From: an uncultured Bacteroidales bacterium
GTDB lineage: Bacteria > Bacteroidota > Bacteroidia > Bacteroidales > UBA3824
Assembly: GCA_937877455.1 (NCBI GenBank)
Contig: CALFIU010000033.1
Span: forward strand, 1-34,970
DNA: 34,970 bases
Direction of reading: 5' to 3'
The notes under the pieces are model-generated. The model had not been told where the DNA came from, ran no database searches, and worked only from the letters and a program-made list of their open reading frames with translations. Both the position numbers and the translations under genes were made by a program. Below, piece by piece: positions 26,267 to 34,508 of the stretch (position 1 is the first letter of the stretch; each line of letters starts with the position of its first letter).

Positions 26267-27940
26267 TCATGCTGTTTTTTTCAAATATTGCATGTTCAAA
26301 ATTTTCTCTAAATTAGTATCAGTGAATGTGTTCCAAATCGCCAATTGAATAGGCAAATAGTCAGGAAATAGTTGTTTGACAAATTCGATTTCAAACACCA
26401 ACCGTAAATCGTTTGGGTCGGCTTCGGGGTGAACTTCGTGTTTGGATCCTACACGTGCAACTTTTATATAATACAAATCCCTTATCCCTTTACCCTTACG
26501 GTAAGGCATAAAGTAGTAAAGATGATTGAGATGCACTGTTGAAGGAAACTTTTTACCTGTGTAATAGACGTTTGTCGTTCCGTCAAGCAACAGTTCGATG
26601 GTATCATTCTTCACCAATGATACAAGTAAATTTTTTGAAGAATCCAAACCTTCCGCATTGATAGTGTCGTGGTTTTCAATAATTTCGGCTGGAAATTCTT
26701 TTGCGATAGCCAAAAAATCAATAGGAACGATTTTATTTTGAGTCGAATACTTGCTGAGTGTCGCCTTGTCGCCGAACATGTATTTGGCGAAAATCTTAAC
26801 GGTCTCGACATTTACAGCGTTGCCCAATTGTTTATACGCTTGTGCTTCCACGACATCGGGTTGAAATGAGTCAGGGAAACTTTGAAGTCTTGCACATTCG
26901 CGCAGAGTAAGGAAACGCTTGCGGACACCGACAATTGATGTCTGAGTAATTGCTACCAATGCAGGGAAATATGTGCCTGGTTTGATTCGGATGCCTGATG
27001 GTCGGAATTGCAAAATGTTTTCCCAAATATTTGGCTTGTCGGTTTGTCCGGCTTGCCATTCCAATTTTGCTTTCGCGCCGAAAAACAATGGATGTTTGCG
27101 TGCACGTGGTAGCCATTCGTCCAAAAAATCTTGGTTTCGTAGGTACAACAGGTTGTTTTTCTGAATGAAATTGATTTTCCATTTAGGATATTCCGACATA
27201 TCCTCCGTTGGGTCGATTGGTTTTAGATACTCGCTCCAGACGGGGAATCCGGGCAATTTGTCCTCATGGATATTTTGTATGAACTCGTTCCAAAGGTCAA
27301 TCAAAGTTATTTTATCCTCTTCCAATTTGTAACATTCCAAATCAGTTATTTCGTTGTCATTTTGGAGGATGTCACTAATTTTGCAAGTCGGCACTTTGTT
27401 TTTGTCGAACACAAATTCGGGCAGGTCGCCGATGTCTTTACGTATGCACATAATGTACACGCGCTCGCGATGCTGTGGTATTCCTATATAGTGAGGACTG
27501 AAAATTACCGGATCTTTCAAAACATTGTAGCCGATGGACACAAGATGTTGATGTATCACACGCCAAGTGTTGCCTCCGTCGTGAGATGCGAGGTTGCGGA
27601 CGTTTTCAAGAAGGGCATATTTTGGCTGAGTCTGTTGCATAATACGCTCAACGTCAAAAAACAATGTACCCTTGGTTTCGTCATTGAATCCAAGTCTTTT
27701 GCCGGCCTTTGAGAATGCTTGGCATGGAAATCCCGCGCACAAAACGTCATATTGAGGTATTGTATTTGCATCAACTTTGGTGATGTCCCTGTCGGGTCGG
27801 ATGCCGTAATTGTTTTCATATGTTTTGCGGCAATCATCGTCAATGTCGCAAGCATAAACACATTGTCCTCCCAATTGTGACATTGCCTGGTGAAATCCCC
27901 CTATTCCGCAAAAAAGATCTATGAATTTAAACTTTTTCAT
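26267..27940 (-). CDS. C5-cytosine DNA methyltransferase with C-terminal extension
   Basis: 557 residues from the ATG at 27940 (MKKFKFIDLF). A longer frame from 28033 overlaps the upstream gene by about 100 nt and adds no recognisable sequence. Motifs in order: FCGIGG (I, residues 10-15), catalytic FPCQAFSKAGKR (IV, Cys73), ENVRN (VI, 112-116), a QxRxR-like IPQHRERVYIM (VIII), a target-recognition region, and QLGNAVNVETVK (X). Typical single-domain enzymes end near here. This one has about 140 more residues with a beta-rich character (LYYFMPYRKGKGIRDLYYIK), possibly an extra DNA- or partner-binding domain. Its start overlaps the end of the upstream REase-like gene by 14 nt, so the two form a restriction-modification pair. 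Product is 5-methylcytosine; the site is unknown. Confidence 0.88.
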   Translation of the reverse strand: MKKFKFIDLFCGIGGFHQAMSQLGGQCVYACDIDDDCRKTYENNYGIRPDRDITKVDANTIPQYDVLCAGFPCQAFSKAGKRLGFNDETKGTLFFDVERIMQQTQPKYALLENVRNLASHDGGNTWRVIHQHLVSIGYNVLKDPVIFSPHYIGIPQHRERVYIMCIRKDIGDLPEFVFDKNKVPTCKISDILQNDNEITDLECYKLEEDKITLIDLWNEFIQNIHEDKLPGFPVWSEYLKPIDPTEDMSEYPKWKINFIQKNNLLYLRNQDFLDEWLPRARKHPLFFGAKAKLEWQAGQTDKPNIWENILQFRPSGIRIKPGTYFPALVAITQTSIVGVRKRFLTLRECARLQSFPDSFQPDVVEAQAYKQLGNAVNVETVKIFAKYMFGDKATLSKYSTQNKIVPIDFLAIAKEFPAEIIENHDTINAEGLDSSKNLLVSLVKNDTIELLLDGTTNVYYTGKKFPSTVHLNHLYYFMPYRKGKGIRDLYYIKVARVGSKHEVHPEADPNDLRLVFEIEFVKQLFPDYLPIQLAIWNTFTDTNLEKILNMQYLKKTA

Positions 27941-29165
27941 TTTCCAGTTGATATACGTATCTGAAAACAACGAAATTGTCGTTGTCCAATATTTTTTTGT
28001 TGATGTTGAATTTTGGTTTTCTTGCCGAGCCATCAGGCTGGTGACCTTGATGAAACGGTTTTAATATTTCATTGTAGTTTATTCGGTTTAATTCCACAAT
28101 CGACATTTTTACAAACTTAACGCTGTGTTTCATACGTTCGTGGTATGACATTTCATCTTTCGTATATGATGAGTCTTGTTGTTTGATATATTTGTTACGG
28201 GCAATTGTGGCTTCGTAATTAGTTATTTGACTGTCCTTAATAGTTTCGTGTTCGTAAATAACATACCAAAACTTGTCATATCTGTAAATACAGTCAATCA
28301 AAGTTTGCTGGTCGTTGCCTGGTGTTTCATTTTTGGATATGTCGCTTGCCTTCAAATCCCCAAAGAAATCATCATCTTCAAATTTGATGTCAAAATCAAA
28401 TTCTCCGTTACTTTTGTTTTCGCTTCCAACATACCGCATTTGTTTTTCTGTATGGTTAGCAATTGTGAAATCGTTGAATTTATATTCCAAAAACCAACCT
28501 GCCCATTCAGCCTGCCGCCACTGCCGCCAATTCTTCTCGTGCATTTCTTTGATTATGTCAAAAGCGTAAAGCCATTGTCCGAATGGATAGCCACAATTGA
28601 ATTTTTTGAACAAATCAAATAGATTCTCTGATACTATGATAGTATCATCCAAATAGGCTTTGAATTTGTCGTAGCGAACAACCACTAAATTATTACCTAA
28701 TTTATCGGTCTTCTCAAATTTCCCAAATGTCATTCCTTGATACAAATCATTGACATAAACATGTGCGGATGAATTGTGGAGACCGTGTTGTAGATATGTA
28801 TCTTTTTGAAAATCAACGAAAACTATATTGCCTTCATAATGATAAACACCTAAAAATCGAATATCAAAATCCTTATGATTCAATGCAAAACCTTGGTACC
28901 AATCTGGCAGTTGGATGCGTTTTTTAAAAATGGGATGAGGGTTGCCGAGATATGTTACTGCCTTTGTTAACAATATATGTGTCTTGTCGTTACAAGTATA
29001 TTTGATGACTTTTCTGCCGTCTATTTTAATCTGCACACAAGAATCCCCACCCAAACATTGCTGCAAACAAGATAGAATCTCTTTTGAAGCCAATGGTTGG
29101 TCGAATGCGGTATGAAGGCTTTTGTCCGCCGATAATTGTTCGCTCTGTCTGTTCATTTGGTACAT
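27927..29165 (-). CDS. Putative type II restriction endonuclease
   Basis: 412 residues (an alternative start at 29156, MNRQSEQ, fits the promoter better, leaving a leader of about 15 nt). No named REase family is recognised with certainty. A PD-(D/E)XK-like core is visible: acidic EFDFDI (255-260), then GDLK (269-272) at the end of the next strand, preceded by a Glu-containing helix (AEWAGWFLEYKF). The N-terminal half is beta-rich (YLGNPHPIFKKRIQLP). Its 3' end overlaps the start of the C5 methyltransferase, the usual arrangement for a cognate pair. A near-perfect promoter lies just upstream. Cleavage of unmethylated sites is inferred from context. Confidence 0.7.
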   Translation of the reverse strand: MYQMNRQSEQLSADKSLHTAFDQPLASKEILSCLQQCLGGDSCVQIKIDGRKVIKYTCNDKTHILLTKAVTYLGNPHPIFKKRIQLPDWYQGFALNHKDFDIRFLGVYHYEGNIVFVDFQKDTYLQHGLHNSSAHVYVNDLYQGMTFGKFEKTDKLGNNLVVVRYDKFKAYLDDTIIVSENLFDLFKKFNCGYPFGQWLYAFDIIKEMHEKNWRQWRQAEWAGWFLEYKFNDFTIANHTEKQMRYVGSENKSNGEFDFDIKFEDDDFFGDLKASDISKNETPGNDQQTLIDCIYRYDKFWYVIYEHETIKDSQITNYEATIARNKYIKQQDSSYTKDEMSYHERMKHSVKFVKMSIVELNRINYNEILKPFHQGHQPDGSARKPKFNINKKILDNDNFVVFRYVYQLENEKV

Positions 29166-29177
29166 TTAATTTTGTTG

Positions 29178-29208
29178 CAAAGGTAGTTTTTGTTTCGTTA
29201 ATTTCAAA
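29178..29208 (-). promoter_or_regulatory. Promoter of the restriction-modification pair
   Basis: On the minus strand, a -33 TTTG (29208-29205), a 19-nt spacer and a -7 TACCTTTG (29185-29178). This is one of the two best two-box promoter matches in the window, and points into the restriction endonuclease gene. Confidence 0.75.
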
Positions 29209-29501
29209 AATATTTCGAATGAAAATTCTTGGCCTTGCCAAGTTATCATGAACGAGCAACACCAAAGCCCACGCTATATGTACACATCAAACCTTTCGGC
29301 CTGAGATAATACATAACCGCAGACATTACTGTGTTGCTTTGAATTTGACAGGAATAAAACGACCAAGTTTTAGAAAGCCAAAACAAAGCGTCTTGTAACG
29401 CCTCTATTGTATATATGCCGTCGGCGCGGTTTTTACGCCGCACCGACACGGCAAATATATGCATTATTTTTGAATTGTGTACATGATAGCGCGGGAAATT
29501 T
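29209..29501. other. Non-coding interval with imperfect GC hairpin
   Basis: About 290 bp without a convincing gene. Both strands have short open frames without recognisable features. An imperfect GC-rich hairpin (about 29416-29453: TGCCG/CGGCA outer arms, CGG and GCGG inner arms) stands out from the AT-rich surroundings. It lies about 50 bp after the lipoprotein gene's stop but lacks a T-run. The interval has the look of a decayed repeat. Confidence 0.4.
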
Positions 29502-30185
29502 TTATTTCTTTTTCAGATAGACCACAATTGCATCAATTTGCAGGCGGTTTACTGATAATTCCATCGATACAATCATCGACGCTGTGTTTGGGTCGGCGGA
29601 ATCGATGAAGTAGCAATTGTTCTCTTTCATGTCGATGGGCTGGTAACGCTCAATGAGAAAGTCTGTCAGCACCGACGACTGGGCATACGAGATGTTGGGC
29701 ATACCGTATGTTGCGCTTTTGAGCTTCGAGGTCTGTTGGTCGAAGGTGTAGTACATCAGGTACGTCTTTTTGTCGGAATAAACCAGCACGGAGTCGCGGT
29801 CTTCTTCGAGCGGACGTGTTTCCTGAGCCTTAATTGCATCCTTGGTGAGGTCAAAGTCGAGGATTGGCTCTTTGTAGAGGTTGATTGTTGGTTTCACCGT
29901 TACTTCGCACACCTTTGACTGTCCGCCTGCCGTGGCTGTTACTATGGTCTGTCCAACGTGCTTAGCCTCAATCTTTCCGTCGGAAGTTACAGTCGCCACA
30001 AAAGGGTCGGCGGTGGTGAATGTTGACTTCTGGTTGGCGGTGATTGAGAGAGTGTCGCCGTGAGCCATCGTGAGGGTGGTCTGCGAAATGGTGAGCGGTG
30101 TCTCGTCGTCGTCCTTGCTGCAAGACGATAGTGCGATCGAAACAATCATTGCGAGGCTCATAAGAGCAAATGTTACTTTTTTCAT
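29502..30185 (-). CDS. Lipoprotein with bacterial Ig-like (Big_2) domain
   Basis: 227 residues. A lipoprotein signal ends in a lipobox (LSSC, Cys at about 22) followed by an Asp-rich stretch (SKDDDE), which in Bacteroidota can act as a surface-export signal. Residues about 30-95 form a Big_2-type Ig domain (LTISQTTLTMAHGDTLSI, VTSDGKIEAKHVGQTIVTAT). The C-terminal 125 residues are an unrecognised mixed domain ending in IVVYLKKK. It is transcribed divergently from the WYL regulator, with 119 bp between the two starts, so the regulator may control it. It is probably displayed at the cell surface; ligand unknown. Confidence 0.8.
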   Translation of the reverse strand: MKKVTFALMSLAMIVSIALSSCSKDDDETPLTISQTTLTMAHGDTLSITANQKSTFTTADPFVATVTSDGKIEAKHVGQTIVTATAGGQSKVCEVTVKPTINLYKEPILDFDLTKDAIKAQETRPLEEDRDSVLVYSDKKTYLMYYTFDQQTSKLKSATYGMPNISYAQSSVLTDFLIERYQPIDMKENNCYFIDSADPNTASMIVSMELSVNRLQIDAIVVYLKKK

Positions 30186-30280
30186 TTCTTTAATGTTTTA
30201 AATGGTTGATGAATCAAATTGTCGGCTGCAAAGTAAAGATGAGGTTGTACCATTTGGCGGTACAGGTTTGGATTTTTTTA

Positions 30281-30288
30281 TATATTTG
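30281..30288 (+). promoter_or_regulatory. -7 promoter box of the WYL regulator
   Basis: TATATTTG matches TAnnTTTG and lies 16 nt before the ATG at 30305. Upstream TTTG copies exist but are spaced 10 and 24 nt away rather than about 20. Confidence 0.55.
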
Positions 30289-30304
30289 CAAAAAAAATTG
30301 CATT

Positions 30305-31210
30305 ATGGCTACACCATCACTATTCAGACAGTACATTTGGCTCGTCAATACCATCAACAATGCCGGGAAAATTACCTTTGCAGAAATCAACCGACTTTGG
30401 GTGGGTGAAGAAATGAGCGGCGGCGTGGAAATGGCGCGTACAACGTTCAACCGCCACAAGGACGCGATTTTGGATATTTTTGGCATCATCATCGACTGCG
30501 ACCGTCGCGACGGCTACAAGTATTACATAGACAATCAGGAAGTTCTGCGCGACAATTCAATTCAAAATTGGATGTTTTCTACAATCAGTGTAGGCAATGT
30601 TCTCAGCGAGGGTTTGAGCGTTCAAAACCGCATACTTTTGGAAAACGTTCCGTCGGGCGGGGCGCATTTGCAGACCGTCATCAAAGCCATGAAAGAGAGT
30701 TTGATGATAAGTGCCGAATATCGACGTTATGGAGCGTCGGAACCGAAGAAATTTTTGATGATGCCATATTGCGTGAAACTTTTCCGCCAACGGTGGTATG
30801 CGCTTTGCCGACATAGAAACGGATTTTTCGGCGTGTTTTCGTTGGATAGATTTGAGCGTGTGGAGGTTTCTGACCTACATTTTGACATTGACCCCGATTT
30901 CGATGCGGCGGAATATTTCAGCGAATGTTTCGGCATTGTCAGCGAGGTGAATGCACCGGCGGAAAGGATTGTTTTGAGGGCTTACGACAGCGAGCGTTAT
31001 TTCTTGCGCGACCTTCCGCTTCATCATACTCAAAGGGAAATTGCTACCGAGGAAGATTATTCTGATTTTGAGATTGTTATGCGTCCTACCTTCGACTTTT
31101 CCTCTCACTTGCTTTCGCGTGGCATTATGCTCAAAGTAATTGAAACTCAATGGCTCGCTGACGAAATTTATGAAATGCACTTGCAGGCGGCGGAGATGTA
31201 TGAGGAATGA
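30305..31210 (+). CDS. WYL-domain transcriptional regulator
   Basis: 301 residues from the ATG at 30305 (MATPSLFRQYIWLV), 16 nt after a promoter box. An N-terminal winged helix (ITFAEINRLW, ARTTFNRHKDAILDIFG, YKYYI) is followed by a WYL ligand-binding domain. Its features are MPYCVKLFRQRWYALCRHR, a variant of the WYL signature, and FSLDRFERVEVSD. A C-terminal WCX-like part has FDFSSHLLSRG and VIETQWLADEIYEMHLQA. WYL proteins commonly regulate defence and stress genes, sensing nucleic-acid ligands. It could regulate the divergent lipoprotein gene or the flanking restriction/toxin genes; which is not shown by the sequence. Confidence 0.85.
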   Translation: MATPSLFRQYIWLVNTINNAGKITFAEINRLWVGEEMSGGVEMARTTFNRHKDAILDIFGIIIDCDRRDGYKYYIDNQEVLRDNSIQNWMFSTISVGNVLSEGLSVQNRILLENVPSGGAHLQTVIKAMKESLMISAEYRRYGASEPKKFLMMPYCVKLFRQRWYALCRHRNGFFGVFSLDRFERVEVSDLHFDIDPDFDAAEYFSECFGIVSEVNAPAERIVLRAYDSERYFLRDLPLHHTQREIATEEDYSDFEIVMRPTFDFSSHLLSRGIMLKVIETQWLADEIYEMHLQAAEMYEE

Positions 31211-31215
31211 TATTT

Positions 31216-32187
31216 TTAATTATCTTGATTTATAAGATTAACGACAACTTTTACCATTGTGTCTTTCTCCTCGGTGCGACTTTCGGCAATCATTAGCGTG
31301 AGGGCAACGAGTGTGTTGTCGGCGATTCGCTTGGAGCCGTCGGGATTGTAAAGAATATGGTTGTTGTCCATAAACCACAGGAAAAGTGTTGCGGCAATAC
31401 GTTTGTTGCCGTCGCTAAAAGAATGGTTTTTGGTAACAAGATAGAGCAACATAGCCGCTTTTTCCTCCACCGAGGGATAAAGTTCTACGCCGCCAAAAGT
31501 TTGATAAATCTGTCCGATGGAACTTTTGAACGACTCGTCTTTTTCGCGTCCGAACAGCGCACTCCCGCCGAATTTGGCTTTTAATGCGTTGATAGCTGCC
31601 ATTGCGTTTTCGTATGTGGCGTGGAAAGGTTCGGTTTTGGTTGTCTTGTCAATCTTCAACCGCTCGTAGTCGTAATTATCCAACGTGTCGAGTGCATAGT
31701 TGTAGTTTAAAACAACGTCGATAAGAGCCGCTGCATCATCGGAAGTGAGTTTTTCCTGTGTCTTTATCGTGCGACCAAGAACGTTTACAAGGTTGCTCAA
31801 ATCATCGTATTTCTGTTTTGAAAGGTTGTTGTTTACGGCGTAACCTTTGATGAGGTAATCTTTCAAGACTTTGTTTGCCCAAATACGAAACTGAGTGCCG
31901 CGTTGACTTTTTACGCGGTAGCCAACGGAGATAATAACGTCAAGGTTGTAAAAAGGAACAGGTTTCTTTACATTATTAACGTGCAAAAAATGCACGTTAT
32001 TATCTTTTGAAAGTTCACCTTCCTTAAAAACATTGATAATATGGCGTCGAATATTAGACTCCTCTTTATCAAATAGTTTTGCCATTTGGTTGGCACTAAG
32101 CCATACAGTTTCATTCTCCATACGGACATCGATTTGCATCTGTCCATCGGCGGTTTGGTAGATTACTATCGGGGCGTTATTGGTCAT
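31216..32187 (-). CDS. RhuM-Fic/Doc fusion protein
   Basis: 323 residues. Residues 1-130 are a RhuM-type domain (YQTADGQMQIDVRMENETVW, LSANQMAKLF, NLDVIISVGYRVKS, FRIWANKVLKDYL). The C-terminal half is a Fic/Doc domain with motif HSFSDGNKR (255-263). This keeps the catalytic His, the acidic Asp and the Arg, and has the Doc-type Lys in place of the second Gly of HPFxxGNGR. It is therefore closer to Doc-like kinases than to AMP-transferring Fic enzymes. No separate antitoxin gene is adjacent, so the RhuM part may restrain or target the activity, which is inferred. Convergent with the WYL gene (5 bp apart), it has its own promoter. Confidence 0.85.
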   Translation of the reverse strand: MTNNAPIVIYQTADGQMQIDVRMENETVWLSANQMAKLFDKEESNIRRHIINVFKEGELSKDNNVHFLHVNNVKKPVPFYNLDVIISVGYRVKSQRGTQFRIWANKVLKDYLIKGYAVNNNLSKQKYDDLSNLVNVLGRTIKTQEKLTSDDAAALIDVVLNYNYALDTLDNYDYERLKIDKTTKTEPFHATYENAMAAINALKAKFGGSALFGREKDESFKSSIGQIYQTFGGVELYPSVEEKAAMLLYLVTKNHSFSDGNKRIAATLFLWFMDNNHILYNPDGSKRIADNTLVALTLMIAESRTEEKDTMVKVVVNLINQDN

Positions 32188-32211
32188 AGATGTAACGTTT
32201 TAGTTCGTTTG

Positions 32212-32241
32212 CAAACTTACAAAAAATCAAACTATTACAAA
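32212..32241 (-). promoter_or_regulatory. Promoter of the RhuM-Fic gene
   Basis: On the minus strand, -33 TTTG (32241-32238), 18-nt spacer, -7 TAAGTTTG (32219-32212), then 24 nt to the ATG. Confidence 0.65.
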
Positions 32242-32272
32242 CTGACGAGAAAATTTTTTTTCTCTCACCAAA

Positions 32273-33370
32273 CTATTTCCCCGACTTCTTTCTGTTGCAA
32301 TCGCGGCAGAGCATCTGACAATTTTCCTTTACGGTGTGTCCGCCCTGACACCAAGGAGTTATGTGGTCGGCTTCCATTTGTTCTATCTCAAAATGCTTTT
32401 TGCAATGCGGACAGATTCCTTTTTGGGTTTCATATACTTCGCGCTTGGTGTTGTCGTCAAAGGCGCGGATGTCCAAATGCCTTTCGTCGCCGTCGAGAAC
32501 GTATGGATAAATGCCTGGTTTCTTTACTACATCGCTGTCTTTCATCAATTCTGAGATACGATTTTCAAGTTCTGCGGCATCGAGTTTGGCATCCTTGTAT
32601 TGATTGTAGAGAAAACCCCACTGAACGGATTTCATCTCCTTGCGCCTTTTGGTGAATTTAGATTTTACCCATTGGATAACAGAATTGTAATATAGCCAAA
32701 GCTCGTCGGCATTGGTGTCGTGCTGATGGTCGGCCATATATTTTGAAATTTGGTCGTTTGAAATCCAACGGATTGCCGTTTCAAGATAATCTTGACGAAT
32801 AGGATTGCCGCTCATATAATCGCTGCCCAATTTGTAGGCGACGCAACCAGTCTTTGAGAATTTTCTTTTTGCCTCGGTTACCCATTGTCCGCTGTAAACA
32901 GCGTTTAGAATCTCTTGGTTTGTGAGTTTCTCGCCAGCAATGTTGATTACTTTGAACCATTCTATTTTCTCCTCGTCGGTGCCTTCGCTGCAAATGTACA
33001 CCATCAACTCATAGTCATTGATTTGCTGTTGTTCGGTTGGAGTAAGATTGACCCAACCTTTGAGATTGTCGTTCCAATCGAGCATAAACTCGCCACCAAG
33101 AAACGAACAAATACTGATTGTACGCTGTTGTCCGTCGAGAAGTTCGTAAGTTCCATCCTCATTTTCAACCCAATACATTACATTGAGAGGAAAATTTTTC
33201 CTGATAGTCTCTATAACGGCGTTGCGCTGTTCGTTTTTATAGACAAATTCGCGCTGATATTTTGGGCGGATGTTCAGTTTGCCGTGATAACCGAACACAC
33301 CCTCCTCTTCGCTGTTGACAAAACCGTCGAAAAGGTCGCTGATTTTGATTGGTTGAAGTCTTATTTTCAT
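32273..33370 (-). CDS. DUF262 + HNH nuclease (GmrSD-like)
   Basis: 365 residues. The N-terminal DUF262/ParB-like domain has the nucleotide-linked motif DGQQR (79-83) after YELL. It also has an early basic segment (RPKYQREFVYKNEQRN). The C-terminal HNH domain has two Cys pairs (CPHC at 320-323, CRDC at 355-358) around EADHITPW, with catalytic-type His336 and Asn350. This is the architecture of DUF262/HNH nucleases in modification-dependent or phage-restriction systems such as GmrSD. Its start is 5 bp after the stop of the EcoRI-type methyltransferase gene, so the two are co-transcribed and likely act together. Whether the nuclease avoids or targets the methylated base is not known from sequence. 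Confidence 0.85.
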   Translation of the reverse strand: MKIRLQPIKISDLFDGFVNSEEEGVFGYHGKLNIRPKYQREFVYKNEQRNAVIETIRKNFPLNVMYWVENEDGTYELLDGQQRTISICSFLGGEFMLDWNDNLKGWVNLTPTEQQQINDYELMVYICSEGTDEEKIEWFKVINIAGEKLTNQEILNAVYSGQWVTEAKRKFSKTGCVAYKLGSDYMSGNPIRQDYLETAIRWISNDQISKYMADHQHDTNADELWLYYNSVIQWVKSKFTKRRKEMKSVQWGFLYNQYKDAKLDAAELENRISELMKDSDVVKKPGIYPYVLDGDERHLDIRAFDDNTKREVYETQKGICPHCKKHFEIEQMEADHITPWCQGGHTVKENCQMLCRDCNRKKSGK

Positions 33371-33375
33371 AGTAT

Positions 33376-34446
33376 TTATTGTTTTTTACGAATAAAAATA
33401 CGTTTGTATGCTGCCTTACCATTAACCAAACAAGACTTAGAGCCACCTTGCCACACGCCTCCCGAATGTCCATTGCCATTATCCTCACCCATTCCAACTA
33501 ATTCGAATTGTTCTGGATTGTACTTGTCCAAAAACGTGATTGGGACACCCATAACACCGTCGTAACCAAGCGGAATATCGGCAACCTTACTGACTTCGAT
33601 TGCGTCATAATTGTCGTATTTTGGATATTCGTCTTGATTGTAAATTTTGTACAAGTCAAGTATTTCGTGACGTTTGGAATGGTCAAGATTGGTAAACCAA
33701 CAGATATTGCCCAAACTTCTCCATTTCTGACCGCTATCGTCAATCCAAAAACGTGTCTGGCGTTCTTCGTAATAGTCAGGCACGCAGAAAGACATATCAC
33801 CTGCCTTGTATCCAAGCCACAACTTGTTCGATTTTATCAATGGGAATATCTCTTTGTAAGTAATTGCATTTTGAGAGCCAATTATGAGAAATTTCTTTTC
33901 ATACTGAATTAATTGTGCAATGTATTCACGGAAAAGTGAAAACGGCGGATTTGTTACCACGATGTCGGCTTCTTTGAGAAGTTCGATACATTCTTTGCTA
34001 CGAAAATCTCCATTACCTTTCAGAGTGGTAAGAACGTTTTTGTCATTTTTGATGAGATACTCCACATCTGCGAGGTCAACAGCACCGTCGCCGTTAACAT
34101 CTGTTACTTCTGTAATAACAATTTTGTGTGGCACACGTGTTTTTACACTCTCGATGTCAGTGTGAGTTGAGCCGTCAGGTTCAAAAATAGTCAGCGACAA
34201 CTGCGTATCAGCCACGGGTGAGCCGTCGTAACAGGTTGCAATCAGTTTTTTCAGTTCTAACTGATTGAAATTGAGGGCAAAATATTTAAAAAAATTGCTC
34301 TCGTAAGGGTCGTCGCAGTTGCACAAAACGGTTTTGCCTTTGAAATGCTGACTATAATGGTGCAACTCGGCGGCAATATCGTCAATTTGAGTATAAAACT
34401 CATCTTCTTTTGCGTTCTTAGCCCTGTGCAGACTTTTGTTTGCCAT
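33376..34446 (-). CDS. EcoRI-type adenine-specific DNA methyltransferase with EF-hand/dockerin-like loop
   Basis: 356 residues from the ATG at 34446 (MANKSLHRAK). Family features: KNAKEDEFYTQ near the start, CNCDDPYESNF (motif I region, about 42-52), and catalytic NPPF (166-169) followed by SLFREYIAQL. It resembles EcoRI-type N6-adenine methyltransferases. Between the two core motifs is DVNGDGAVDLADVEYLI (116-132). This has Asp/Asn at positions 1, 3, 5, 9 and 12 of a calcium loop, exactly as in dockerin or EF-hand repeats. The C-terminus is basic (YKRIFIRKKQ). It is paired with the DUF262-HNH nuclease gene downstream. Product is expected to be N6-methyladenine. Confidence 0.82.
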   Translation of the reverse strand: MANKSLHRAKNAKEDEFYTQIDDIAAELHHYSQHFKGKTVLCNCDDPYESNFFKYFALNFNQLELKKLIATCYDGSPVADTQLSLTIFEPDGSTHTDIESVKTRVPHKIVITEVTDVNGDGAVDLADVEYLIKNDKNVLTTLKGNGDFRSKECIELLKEADIVVTNPPFSLFREYIAQLIQYEKKFLIIGSQNAITYKEIFPLIKSNKLWLGYKAGDMSFCVPDYYEERQTRFWIDDSGQKWRSLGNICWFTNLDHSKRHEILDLYKIYNQDEYPKYDNYDAIEVSKVADIPLGYDGVMGVPITFLDKYNPEQFELVGMGEDNGNGHSGGVWQGGSKSCLVNGKAAYKRIFIRKKQ

Positions 34447-34508
34447 TTTGATTGATAGTTTTATTGCATTTACTATCAATCACTTCGGGCTGAAAAATCG
34501 ACCAATAA

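Noticed and set aside
29246..29464. Minus-strand frame of 72 codons between the restriction endonuclease and the lipoprotein gene
   Set aside because: It crosses a GC hairpin, the opposite strand is open in another frame too, and no promoter or domain supports it.
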